A DNA stretch of 40,074 bases from the NCBI GenBank assembly GCA_017441945.1, contig JAFSBG010000158.1, positions 1 to 40,074 of the forward strand. The letters run 5' to 3'. This DNA comes from Clostridia bacterium. Its GTDB lineage: Bacteria; Bacillota; Clostridia; Oscillospirales; Butyricicoccaceae. The notes under the pieces were generated by a model. The model was not told the DNA's origin. It did no database searches and saw only the letters and a list, made by a program, of their open reading frames with translations. The position numbers were made by a program, and so were the translations under genes. Shown piece by piece: positions 30,966 to 38,367 of this stretch (its first letter is position 1; every line of letters begins with the position of its first letter).

Positions 30966-31519
30966 TTAATTTTTATACAGACTTTCGAACAATTCACAGG
31001 CTTCCTTTGCGTGTGGAGCTTTGAACTGCACCCATGTGACCTGACGCTCACCGTCTTTTACTATATCCTCAAATATACTGCCGTTATCTGCGGAAAAATG
31101 AAGCACTGCCATTTCATCGCCCCAATAAAACTCAGCATAATATGCATCGCCTTGTCGACACTCATATCGGTAAACTCAAGGTCTTCCTTGGCTTTAAAAA
31201 CAATATCCCTTTCTTCCTCATTTGCAACGCGATATGTGCGGACATCGAACATATCTTTATGCCCTATCCGGAGTTTATCCACCTTTTCATGGCGGGTATC
31301 GCCATATTTTTCGAGGAAAAGCTCCTCGTTGCTTGTGAGGAACACTCTGTGGCGGAAGTGGAAGATGAAATCGGCATCATCGGGGATTTGCTCTATTTTG
31401 CGGACAAATTCAGGCAGCTCTTCAAATTCAAATGTCTGCTTTTCCTCTGTCTTGTCATTGGTGCGGAAAAGGAAAAATACACAGACGGCAATTAAAATCG
31501 CGCAGATGATTTTTTTCAT
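30966..31519 (-). pseudogene. Frameshifted membrane-anchored protein, paralogue of 28998-29555
   Basis: The start frame (MKKIICAILIAVCVFFLF membrane anchor, then exported sequence) runs to FTDMSVDKA and then into a frame closing at 31061. The neighbouring frame from about 31148 reads DAYYAEFYWGDEMAVLHFS and ends CELFESLYKN at 30966. That matches the C-terminal half of the intact paralogue (FTDVS, YVLEFRG, AVSLHL, VNGKDK). One missing base near 31148-31152 explains everything. Promoter, AGGTGAAC-type ribosome site and terminator remain intact, so the lesion is recent, a phase variant or a sequencing error. Confidence 0.75.
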
Positions 31520-31555
31520 ATCGTTCACCTCCGTTATGTAATGTTTTTTTGATTT

Positions 31556-31584
31556 ATTATATCATATATGTGATAGATTGTCAA
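31556..31584 (-). promoter_or_regulatory. Consensus promoter of the frameshifted gene
   Basis: On the minus strand TTGACA (31579-31584) and TATAAT (31556-31561), 17-bp spacing. Confidence 0.85.
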
Positions 31585-31599
31585 CTTACCACAAACCAT

Positions 31600-32226
31600 G
31601 TGAAGTTACTTCGCTCAGAATGACCGGTTGTTTTTTCTCGGCTCCCTCTGACGAGGGAGCTGGCAAAACCATAGGTTTTGACTGAAGGAGAGAAATTTAA
31701 TAAATAGCATCGCAGATACCTTAATTAAATATGCGTACCACGGCTACACCCCTCCACCGCAAGCGAGTCCCCGACAAGCCTGCTTGTTGAGGTGAGAAAC
31801 AATGGGAGGCTTAAAATTTTCCTTGCCTCTCCTGTTTCAGGAGAGGTGGCAGTCCGCAGGACTGACGGAGAGGTAAAACATTATTTAATGTGACTTGTCA
31901 CACCGAAATGTTGTGGAGCAACAATTCATGCGTTTACGCTATTCATGGCGAAGTCAATTCATGTGAAGAGCACAATTCATTCTCATACGGAATGTCGAGG
32001 GCGCCATTCCCTACAAGCTTTTTCAAAAAGGGGAGGAGATTCTTCACTTCGCTCAGAATGACAGATAAAGTCCTTGCCTCCCTCTCGTAGAGGGAGGGGG
32101 ACCGCCAAATGGCGGTGGAGGGAGCGAAGCCTATCAAATTGGTCGCAGACACCGAAACTGTCAGCTATCATCTTTCAACTGTTAAAATTGGGCGGGAAAG
32201 ATTCTTCGCTTCGCTCAGAATGACAT
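31600..32226. repeat. Long repeat mosaic with mini-hairpin array 5
   Basis: No credible gene in about 630 nt. In order: element A fragment, element D (31639-31691, inner CAAAACCATAGGTTTTG), an element F variant with CAAGCCTGCTTG (31748-31811), and element E inverted (31826-31877, inner AGTCC-GCA-GGACT). The hairpin array (31888-31980) has TGTGACTTGTCACA, GTTGT-GGA-GCAAC, GCGT-TTA-CGC and GTG...CAC, joined by AATTCAT linkers. Element A (about 32040-32066), an element F-like pair (32073-32123) and element A again (32199-32225) follow. Confidence 0.7.
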
Positions 32227-32270
32227 GGACTTTTTTAGCCTTCCTCCTGATTCACACACCTATTGGTGGC

Positions 32271-32298
32271 TTGACATAATTTTTATCCGCGATATAAT
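32271..32298 (+). promoter_or_regulatory. Consensus promoter of the 28-residue membrane peptide gene
   Basis: TTGACA (32271-32276) and TATAAT (32293-32298) with 16-bp spacing. Confidence 0.85.
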
Positions 32299-32326
32299 TA
32301 TATTATCAAATACGGGAGGACTTTTT

Positions 32327-32413
32327 ATGACAGCACCTGTTATCGGCGTCGTTATCGGCGTTGCGCTTTTCGCATTTTTATTCGTAAAGACATATCTCAA
32401 ATCAAAAAAGTAA
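32327..32413 (+). CDS. 28-residue single-span membrane peptide
   Basis: A tiny gene encoding MTAPVIGVVIGVALFAFLF followed by a basic KTYLKSKK tail. This is one hydrophobic helix with positive charges at the end, so it should insert in the membrane with its C-terminus inside. It has every sign of an expressed gene: a consensus promoter, a GGGAGG ribosome site 8 nt before the ATG, and a strong terminator starting at the stop. The frame is open further upstream, but that part lies in the promoter. It could be a small regulatory subunit of a membrane complex or a toxin-like peptide; no family recognised. Confidence 0.72.
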   Translation: MTAPVIGVVIGVALFAFLFVKTYLKSKK

Positions 32414-32443
32414 AAGGACAGGATTTATTTCCTGTCCTTTTTA
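32413..32443. terminator. Strong bidirectional terminator
   Basis: AAAGGACAGG (32413-32422) and CCTGTCCTTT (32431-32440) with an 8-nt loop and flanking A/T runs. It ends the membrane-peptide gene (plus) and the methyltransferase-fusion gene (minus). Confidence 0.9.
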
Positions 32444-32449
32444 ATTCAC

Positions 32450-34429
32450 TTACATAAACTCGAAAAACATACCAAGCACTGTCAGCAAAAGACCGGCAAT
32501 GGTGAGAATGTTGACAAGGCGGTTTGTGCTGTTCTGGTACAAGAGTTCAAGCTCGGATTCAAGGAGTTCAAGCAGATACTTGATCTTTTCGATGAGCGAT
32601 TCGATCTGCTGGCCTTTTATGAGCACCTGTTCAAGCTCGCCGATTTCGGAAATCGAAAGATTTTCTATCTTTTTCAGCGTTGTGATGAGCTCACTTCTGA
32701 AACGCATGGTGCGCTTGATATTATCGCTGAGAGAGATACCCTTATTTGTGCTGTGATAATCCGACTGACGGCTGAGAATACGGTTGCAGATGGTTTTCGC
32801 CACCATTACCATCTCAAGAGAGAAGATAATGCCGTGATTTACCCCTGCCGTCTTGCTTTCGATGAGGAAGTATGGATTTATGTCGCCGTAGTAAATATTA
32901 TCAAAAGAACGGCGGTTTTCGCGGTACATACGCGCAGATGCGCTCTTATTCAGGTTTACAAGAATTGTATTTGTGCCGAATGTGCTCAGGCGTGTGAACT
33001 CACGGCTGCCCCACGAATTGGCAAGGCGCACCTCGGCAAGCTCTTCAGGCACATGGCGGTAGCCTTCATCGCCGCACATCATGCCATAAAGCTCGCGCTT
33101 GTGATTTGCGTGTACTTCTTCCACCGATTCATAATCGCCATAGCGTGTGATTTCTGTGAAATAAATCGCCTCAAGGTCGGTGATATCCTCATCAAGAGCA
33201 TCAGCGATGGAATCGTAGATATTCTGAATAGTCAGCTCTCTGCCGTCCTTATTTATAAGCTTTCTGCCGTTGCCCTGCACATGGCGCATATAGACGAGGA
33301 AATCCTCTTTACAATCTTCAAGCTGCAGGCAAATGCTTATCTGCGCAATGGACACCTCAGGGAAAATCGCCATGTGAACAGTAGTGCCTGTCACATTTGC
33401 ATCGGTCATCTTCAGGTCAAACTGAGGGAAAACCACGCGGAAGGTTTTAAACGGAAGCCCGAGACCGCCGCCGTGGAGAAAGTCTGCGCTTGTGCGTGTT
33501 TCGTGGAAAAACTCATACTGTGAAGCATTTTCATCAGTTTCAAACACGCAGTCGGGGAACTTTTTACGCAGTTTGCCCTTTAAATCCTCCAGTTTGATGT
33601 GGACTTTATCGATAACATCCTCTTTATAATAGCTGAAGCTGTAATGATATAGCACATTGGCATCGAGAAGCTTTACAGTCTCTTTGCGAAAGATATACAT
33701 GATATCGCGGGCGCCTCTGCCGTCATCGCGGGTGTTTGCCGCTTCATCTTCGCCTATGCTGTGATGTTCTTCGTAATGATAGAATTTTCTGCCCACAAGC
33801 TTAAAGCCATAGCTGTCAAAAAGCTCTGTAATGTGCTTTTCAGCGAAAAGACGGACAGGCAGGGTGTCCTTTTCCTTGAAAACATCGTCAAAATCCTCAG
33901 GCTCAACTTCTTCGCACATACGCTTGCCGTCCTGCCAGTATTCCTTTGTATAGACGGTCTCATCCTTGTCGGTGTATGTTGTCGTCACGATGAACAAGCC
34001 GTCATCACGGACAGCCTCTTTCGCTCTGCGAAGCATATAGTAAATGCTCGAATCAGGGATATGCTGGAGAATATGGCTGATAAGCATTACATCATAGCTG
34101 TCGTCAGGGGCAAGCATAGAGATATCGCCGTTGCGGACAGTTACTCTGCCCGGAAATTTTTTCGCCGTTTCCATGCCGGCAGCGCATCTTTCAGGGTCGG
34201 GCTCAATGCCGTCAATATGCCCTACGAGCGGCAGGAAGGTTTCAAAAAGGCGACCGCCTGCACAGCCTAAATCAAGCATTTTCTCACGCTTTTCAAGGCT
34301 TTCCACATAGGAAAGGGCATAATTGAGAACATTTTTCTCGCTTTCGCCCCAATATTTTCCGTCGTAGCCCTTACTTATCAGTTCTATTGTAAGTTTATCG
34401 TTTCTGTCGGGATAATTATAGTTTGCCAA
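32450..34429 (-). CDS. SAM-dependent methyltransferase fused to a large unknown region with C-terminal coiled coil and membrane anchor
   Basis: 659 residues. About 1-240 is a class I methyltransferase: KMLDLGCAGGRLFE (motif I, Asp53), GIEPDPE, ISHILQHIPD and DDGLFIVTTTYT. About 255-590 has no domain I recognise; notable strings are FFHETRTSADFLHGGG, GLPFKTFRVVFPQFD, LVYMRHVQGNGRKLI and REFTRLSTFGTNT. From about 570 to 635 the sequence is helical (KKIENLSISEIGELEQVL, ESLIEKIKYLLELLESELELLY), and the end is one membrane helix (LTIAGLLLTVLGMFFEFM), recalling the C-termini of CorA- or RMD1-like membrane proteins. The start is TTG at 34429, 8 nt after AGGAGG; the ATG at 34450 precedes that site. 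Consensus promoter upstream. Substrate unknown. Confidence 0.8.
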   Translation of the reverse strand: MANYNYPDRNDKLTIELISKGYDGKYWGESEKNVLNYALSYVESLEKREKMLDLGCAGGRLFETFLPLVGHIDGIEPDPERCAAGMETAKKFPGRVTVRNGDISMLAPDDSYDVMLISHILQHIPDSSIYYMLRRAKEAVRDDGLFIVTTTYTDKDETVYTKEYWQDGKRMCEEVEPEDFDDVFKEKDTLPVRLFAEKHITELFDSYGFKLVGRKFYHYEEHHSIGEDEAANTRDDGRGARDIMYIFRKETVKLLDANVLYHYSFSYYKEDVIDKVHIKLEDLKGKLRKKFPDCVFETDENASQYEFFHETRTSADFLHGGGLGLPFKTFRVVFPQFDLKMTDANVTGTTVHMAIFPEVSIAQISICLQLEDCKEDFLVYMRHVQGNGRKLINKDGRELTIQNIYDSIADALDEDITDLEAIYFTEITRYGDYESVEEVHANHKRELYGMMCGDEGYRHVPEELAEVRLANSWGSREFTRLSTFGTNTILVNLNKSASARMYRENRRSFDNIYYGDINPYFLIESKTAGVNHGIIFSLEMVMVAKTICNRILSRQSDYHSTNKGISLSDNIKRTMRFRSELITTLKKIENLSISEIGELEQVLIKGQQIESLIEKIKYLLELLESELELLYQNSTNRLVNILTIAGLLLTVLGMFFEFM

Positions 34430-34464
34430 AGGATGTTCCTCCTGTCGCATTTTATCATAATATA

Positions 34465-34493
34465 ATTATAATGTCAGCAAACTCCACTGTCAA
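34465..34493 (-). promoter_or_regulatory. Consensus promoter of the methyltransferase-fusion gene
   Basis: On the minus strand TTGACA (34488-34493) and TATAAT (34465-34470), 17-bp spacing, 36 bp before the TTG start. Confidence 0.85.
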
Positions 34494-34498
34494 GCACA

Positions 34499-34531
34499 AG
34501 AAAAAACCACCCGTTTAGTGGGTGGTCTTTT
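34499..34531 (-). terminator. Terminator of the ECF S-component gene
   Basis: ACCACCC (34506-34512) and GGGTGGT (34520-34526), followed by a T run on the minus strand (and a weaker one on the plus strand). Confidence 0.85.
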
Positions 34532-34571
34532 CTTTAATGGGTATAAATTTTGTATATTGTGGATACAAACT

Positions 34572-35147
34572 TTATTTCTTGTCCATTTTATTGAATACGC
34601 CTGCGCGTCCAAGAGCCTTGTTCATAGGCACAGCAAGAAGCACAGCGCATACAACTGCAATGATTACGTTTGTGCCGCTTGTCACCATCTTAGGCACAGT
34701 TGCGATAACCGCAGGAACAAAAGCAGAGCCCTGAATTACAAGGGAGATAATGCTCTTGCCGATATAAAGGCACCAGTAGGAGCCTGCGCCGAGAACAGAT
34801 GCCACGATATTCTGCTTTGTATCAAGGCCGTTTTTGCCATTTGCGTTAGCAATCTTACCGCAGACAAAAGCCATGATGAAGAAGAACACAAGTGTGAACG
34901 GCGCAGAAGTGATATATTCTGGGTTTGTAAGGTCAAAGAGCATACTGCCGATACCTGCTGCAAGACCGCCGTAAACACCGCCGAACATCATACCTGCAAG
35001 CAGAATAAGGATATTTGCAACCTTGAGGTTTGTAGGACCTGTCGGAGTTGGCACTTGTATGCGAAGATAAACTGTTGCCACATAGATAATCGCCGCCATC
35101 ATGCCGACAAACACGAGAGGATAAATGGAGTTTTTCTTTTTGTTCAT
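34572..35147 (-). CDS. ECF-type vitamin transporter substrate-binding (S) component
   Basis: A 191-residue integral membrane protein with about five or six hydrophobic segments. Typical S-component features are a short basic N-terminus, LVFVGMMAAIIYVATVYLRIQVP, then KVANILILLAGMMFGGVYGGLAAGIGSMLFDL. S components bind a vitamin and share the EcfA/EcfT energising module, which is not encoded here. The substrate is not readable. The divergent MocR-type regulator suggests vitamin B6 as a guess. The start has an AGAGGGAAAG ribosome site. Confidence 0.82.
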   Translation of the reverse strand: MNKKKNSIYPLVFVGMMAAIIYVATVYLRIQVPTPTGPTNLKVANILILLAGMMFGGVYGGLAAGIGSMLFDLTNPEYITSAPFTLVFFFIMAFVCGKIANANGKNGLDTKQNIVASVLGAGSYWCLYIGKSIISLVIQGSAFVPAVIATVPKMVTSGTNVIIAVVCAVLLAVPMNKALGRAGVFNKMDKK

Positions 35148-35188
35148 AATCTTTCCCTCTTTACTTTATATTGATTATATTATATAAT

Positions 35189-35243
35189 AAAACTGTACCC
35201 ATTAAAATAGTCAGTTTTAGCATTTTTTATGGTGTCAGTTTTA
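35189..35243. promoter_or_regulatory. Repeated CAGTTTT boxes between the ECF and MocR genes
   Basis: GTCAGTTTTA occurs at 35210-35219 and 35234-35243 as a direct repeat 24 bp apart, and an inverted AAAACTG lies at 35189-35195. Direct repeats plus an inverted half are the usual operator form of MocR/PdxR regulators. Confidence 0.5.
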
Positions 35244-35248
35244 TTTAC

Positions 35249-35300
35249 AACCCCTCCACCACCATTCGGTGGTCCCCCTCCCCTTGCACAGGGGAGGCAG
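35249..35300. repeat. Element F copy in the leader of the MocR gene
   Basis: CAACCCCTCC, an ACCACCATTCGGTGGT hairpin and CCTCCCC/GGGGAGG arms, ending 22 nt before the start codon. It would be transcribed just ahead of the ribosome site. Confidence 0.75.
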
Positions 35301-35322
35301 GAATGTGGGGACGGAGGTTTCA

Positions 35323-36672
35323 ATGACTTTATATGAACAAATCTATCTTTCGATTAAAAAAGATATTCAGTCGGGGCTTTTAAAAAGCGGGCAGAAACTG
35401 CCCAGCAAGCGCCGTCACGCTTTCGATTTAGGTGTCAGCATTAACACGGTTGACGCCGCTTACAGCCAGCTCCAGAGCGAGGGCTACATAATTATGCGCC
35501 CGAAAAGCGGCTGTTATGTGGCAAAATTAGACCCTTTACAGCACATCGAGCTTACCCATGAGCACACCGAGCAGAAAAACCATGATTTTGCTTATGACAT
35601 CGACTTTTCGCCTTCCGATGTGGACACGGAAAACTTCCCTTATGCTCTGTGGCGCAAGCTTTTAAGGCAGAACTTCGATGAAATTGACCCATTTCTGCTG
35701 AAATCCCCTGACTATCAGGGGGATATCGCCCTGCGAAGCTCTATCTGCGCCTATCTTTCCCAGTCGCGAAATATCGAAGCAGACCCGCAGTATCTTGTCA
35801 TCGGCAACAGCACCGCCGCCCTTTTACGTTGCATCTGCGGTATGCTTGGAAATACCCATGTGCTGGCTTCGGAAAACCCTGTTTACAACACGGCGTACTC
35901 TATATTTTCCGCCATGGGCAAGGCGTGCATCTCGATTGATGCCGTTTCCACTTCGAAATTAGTGAATAATCTTGAAGCTTCCAGTGCTGATATATTTTAT
36001 GTCACTCCGTCGCATCAGTTTCCTCTCGGCCACAGTCTGCCGCTGGCAACCCGAATCGAGCTTTTAAACTGGGCGGCGAAGGACGACCGCTATATAATCG
36101 AGGACGATTACGACAGTGAATTCCGTTACAGCTCCCGTCCGCTTCTGCCAATAAAAAGCATGGACAAAAACGGCAAGGTTATCTACATCGGTACATTTTC
36201 CAAGTCAATTTCGCCAAGCTTGAAGCTGAGCTATGCCCTGCTCCCGCCGTCACTTATGAAGATTTTCCGCGAAAAGGGCAGGCTTTATCTTTCGTCGGTT
36301 TCTCGGCTTGAGCAGAATGTGGTGCACAGCTTTATGTCGGGCGGATATTTTGAGCGCCATCTCAACCGTATGAGGAATATTTACCGCAAAAAGCGCCAGC
36401 ACCTTGTTTCTCTGCTTTCACAGCACAGGCAGGTGGAAATTCTCGGTGAAAATGCCGGTCATCACATTCTTATCCGCATCAAAGGTCTGAGCGAAAGCCA
36501 GATGGTCGAGCTTGCCAGGAGCGAAAAAATCAGGGTTTACCCTGTTTCAAGCTATTTTATAGGCGATGTGGCGGCGAAATATGAATCATCTGTGCTTTTA
36601 GGCTACGGCGCGCTGAATGAAAAGCAAATCGAGGAAGGTGTCGGCAGACTTATGAAAGTCTGGAATGTATAG
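35323..36672 (+). CDS. MocR/PdxR-type GntR-family regulator with aminotransferase domain
   Basis: 449 residues. The N-terminal GntR winged helix (LYEQIYLSIKKDIQSGLLKSGQKLPSKRRHAFDLGVSINTVDAAYSQL) is followed by a fold-type I aminotransferase-like domain with the PLP features SENPVYNTAYSIF, EDDYDSEFRY and GTFSKSISPSLKLSY (Lys in FSK). MocR regulators sense pyridoxal phosphate or amino acids and commonly control vitamin B6, GABA or transport genes. The start at 35323 has GGAGG 6 nt upstream; upstream codons derive from the repeat. Divergent from the ECF S component, its probable target. Confidence 0.9.
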   Translation: MTLYEQIYLSIKKDIQSGLLKSGQKLPSKRRHAFDLGVSINTVDAAYSQLQSEGYIIMRPKSGCYVAKLDPLQHIELTHEHTEQKNHDFAYDIDFSPSDVDTENFPYALWRKLLRQNFDEIDPFLLKSPDYQGDIALRSSICAYLSQSRNIEADPQYLVIGNSTAALLRCICGMLGNTHVLASENPVYNTAYSIFSAMGKACISIDAVSTSKLVNNLEASSADIFYVTPSHQFPLGHSLPLATRIELLNWAAKDDRYIIEDDYDSEFRYSSRPLLPIKSMDKNGKVIYIGTFSKSISPSLKLSYALLPPSLMKIFREKGRLYLSSVSRLEQNVVHSFMSGGYFERHLNRMRNIYRKKRQHLVSLLSQHRQVEILGENAGHHILIRIKGLSESQMVELARSEKIRVYPVSSYFIGDVAAKYESSVLLGYGALNEKQIEEGVGRLMKVWNV

Positions 36673-36930
36673 GGATTTGCCTTACGGCTCCCACAGAGAA
36701 ATGTAGGGACCGGCGTCCCCGACGGTCCGCTTATCCAATCTGTGTCGAAGTCACACCGCAATTCGCCGAAGGCGGAATGTAATCACACGCAGTGTGTATG
36801 CAATTGCGTAGCGTATGGCATCATTTATGCATGAAATTGGTGCCTGCGGCGCAATTGAATAGGTCTCTCCCTCCGTCTTGCTACGCAAGCCACCTCCCTC
36901 CTCAGAGGGAGGCAAGGGAGCTTGTGCGAA
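36673..36930. repeat. Repeat mosaic with mini-hairpin array 6
   Basis: Element B (36701-36729) is followed by the inverted form of the hairpin array (36740-36865): CGCC-GAA-GGCG, CACAC-GCA-GTGTG and GTGCC-TGC-GGCGC, separated by ATGTAAT, TATGCAATT and similar linkers. Element E (36868-36917) has CTTGC-TAC-GCAAG and CTCCCTCCTCAGAGGGAGG. Confidence 0.7.
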
Positions 36931-37089
36931 AGGCGGGAGAGCTAAAGGTTTTATAAAAATCTTACCCTGTAGAACAAGTGGAACCTCAAAGGTGCCGCAC
37001 TCTACACATACTTACATAAACTGTCTTATATAAACTGTGAAAACTCCTTCGTCATCTTCAGTATGACATTCTTATTTCCTGCTTTCCTC
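36931..37089. other. Gap with no recognised feature upstream of the M42 promoter
   Basis: No gene, element or strong hairpin was recognised here on either strand. Confidence 0.4.
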
Positions 37090-37118
37090 TTGCATTTTTA
37101 TGCTATCGGGGGTATAAT
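37090..37118 (+). promoter_or_regulatory. Sigma-A promoter of the M42 peptidase gene
   Basis: TTGCAT (37090-37095) and TATAAT (37113-37118) at 17-bp spacing, 35 bp before the start codon. Confidence 0.8.
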
Positions 37119-37153
37119 TTTACCATAAAATAATTTCCACAAGGAGAAACACT

Positions 37154-38194
37154 ATGAAATACAATTTTGACCCGATGTATATCATCGACTGCTTCAAGGA
37201 AATCGTAAATGTTCCAAGCCCTGTCGGCTACTATGTTCAGATGAATCCTGTCATCGAAAAGATTGCCGCTCGCTTTGGCTACACAGTTACATACGATAAC
37301 AAGAGCACTCCTTACATCACAATCGAAGGCGAAGACAACTCCAAAACTGTTGAAATTGCCTGCCATCTCGACACTATCGGCATGATGGTAAAGCGCATCG
37401 ACGCAAACGGCATGATTCGTGTCCGCAACACAGGCGGTGTCAACTGGCAGAGCTTAGAGGGCGAAACTGTCACAGTTTACACACGCGACGGCAGAGAATA
37501 CACAGGTCTTATGGCTTGCCAGAGCCACTCTGTTCATGTATTTGACGATGCAAGAACACTTGCCCGCGACGAAAACACAATGATGATCATTCTTGACGAA
37601 GATATCAAGTGCGAAGCTGACGTACGCGCTCTCGGCATCCGTCACGGCGATATGGTTGCCGCTGACCCAAGATGCACATTCACAAAGAACGGCTACCTCA
37701 AGTCCCGTTTCATCGACGACAAGGCGGCTGTTGCCTGCGCATTCACACTTCTCAAGTATCTCACAGAAAACAATCTCAAGCCAAAGTACAAGACTCTCCT
37801 TGCTTTCCCATATTCGGAAGAAATCGGCACAGGCGGCACTTATGTACCAAGCGAAGTAAGTGAATATGTTGCCATCGACATCGGTCTTATCGGCCCTGAC
37901 TATGACGGCAACGAACATTGCGTCACAATCTGCTGCAAGGACAACACAGGCCCTTACGATTATGAGCTTACATCCCGTCTTGTAAACACAGCGGAAAAGA
38001 TCGGCACAAATTATGTAACTGATATTTTCTACCGCTACGGCACAGACGCAAGTGCAGCTCTCAAGGGCGGCAACAACATCAAGGCAGCGGCATTCGGTAT
38101 GCCTGTTTACTGCAGTCACGGCGTTGAACGCACACACATCGACAGCCTTATCAACACAGCAGAGCTTATGATTGCATACGCTCTCGGCGAATAA
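37154..38194 (+). CDS. M42 family metallo-aminopeptidase (glutamyl aminopeptidase / endoglucanase-like family)
   Basis: 346 residues, normal length. The expected di-zinc ligands are present: His71 and Asp73 in HLDTIG, Asp188/189 in SRFIDDK, catalytic Glu222 and ligand Glu223 in SEEIGTGG, Asp242 in IDIG and His322 in SHGVERTH. These form large tetrahedral dodecamers that trim N-terminal residues from peptides in the cytosol. The AAGGAG site is 8 nt before the ATG. It completes the window's set of peptidases. Confidence 0.92.
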   Translation: MKYNFDPMYIIDCFKEIVNVPSPVGYYVQMNPVIEKIAARFGYTVTYDNKSTPYITIEGEDNSKTVEIACHLDTIGMMVKRIDANGMIRVRNTGGVNWQSLEGETVTVYTRDGREYTGLMACQSHSVHVFDDARTLARDENTMMIILDEDIKCEADVRALGIRHGDMVAADPRCTFTKNGYLKSRFIDDKAAVACAFTLLKYLTENNLKPKYKTLLAFPYSEEIGTGGTYVPSEVSEYVAIDIGLIGPDYDGNEHCVTICCKDNTGPYDYELTSRLVNTAEKIGTNYVTDIFYRYGTDASAALKGGNNIKAAAFGMPVYCSHGVERTHIDSLINTAELMIAYALGE

Positions 38195-38310
38195 CTCCAC
38201 CCCTGCCTCCCATTGTTTTCCACCCCACAAAACAGGTTTTGTGGGGACCCCATTATCGGGGAGGTGGCACGCAAAGCGTGACGGAGGGGTGTAGGGCGTA
38301 GCCCGTCTAT
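38195..38310. repeat. Element F variant with CCCCACAAAA hairpin
   Basis: A CTCCACCCCTGCCTCCC head, then CCCCACAAAA/TTTTGTGGGG arms around 38223-38246, then a GGGGAGGTGG tail and CACGCAAAGCGTG mini-hairpin (38268-38280). Confidence 0.65.
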
Positions 38311-38323
38311 TTAATCAACAACA

Positions 38324-38353
38324 AAAAGACACTCCGTACGGGGTGTCTTTTTT
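38324..38353. terminator. Bidirectional terminator between the M42 gene and the sigma-regulator gene
   Basis: AAAGACAC and GTGTCTTT arms with CC/GG inside and a GTAC loop, with A/T runs on both sides. Confidence 0.88.
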
Positions 38354-38367
38354 ATGCTTAATCTGAT

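Noticed and set aside
37454..38230. 258-codon open frame antisense to the M42 peptidase
   Set aside because: Shadow of a gene with all metal ligands intact.
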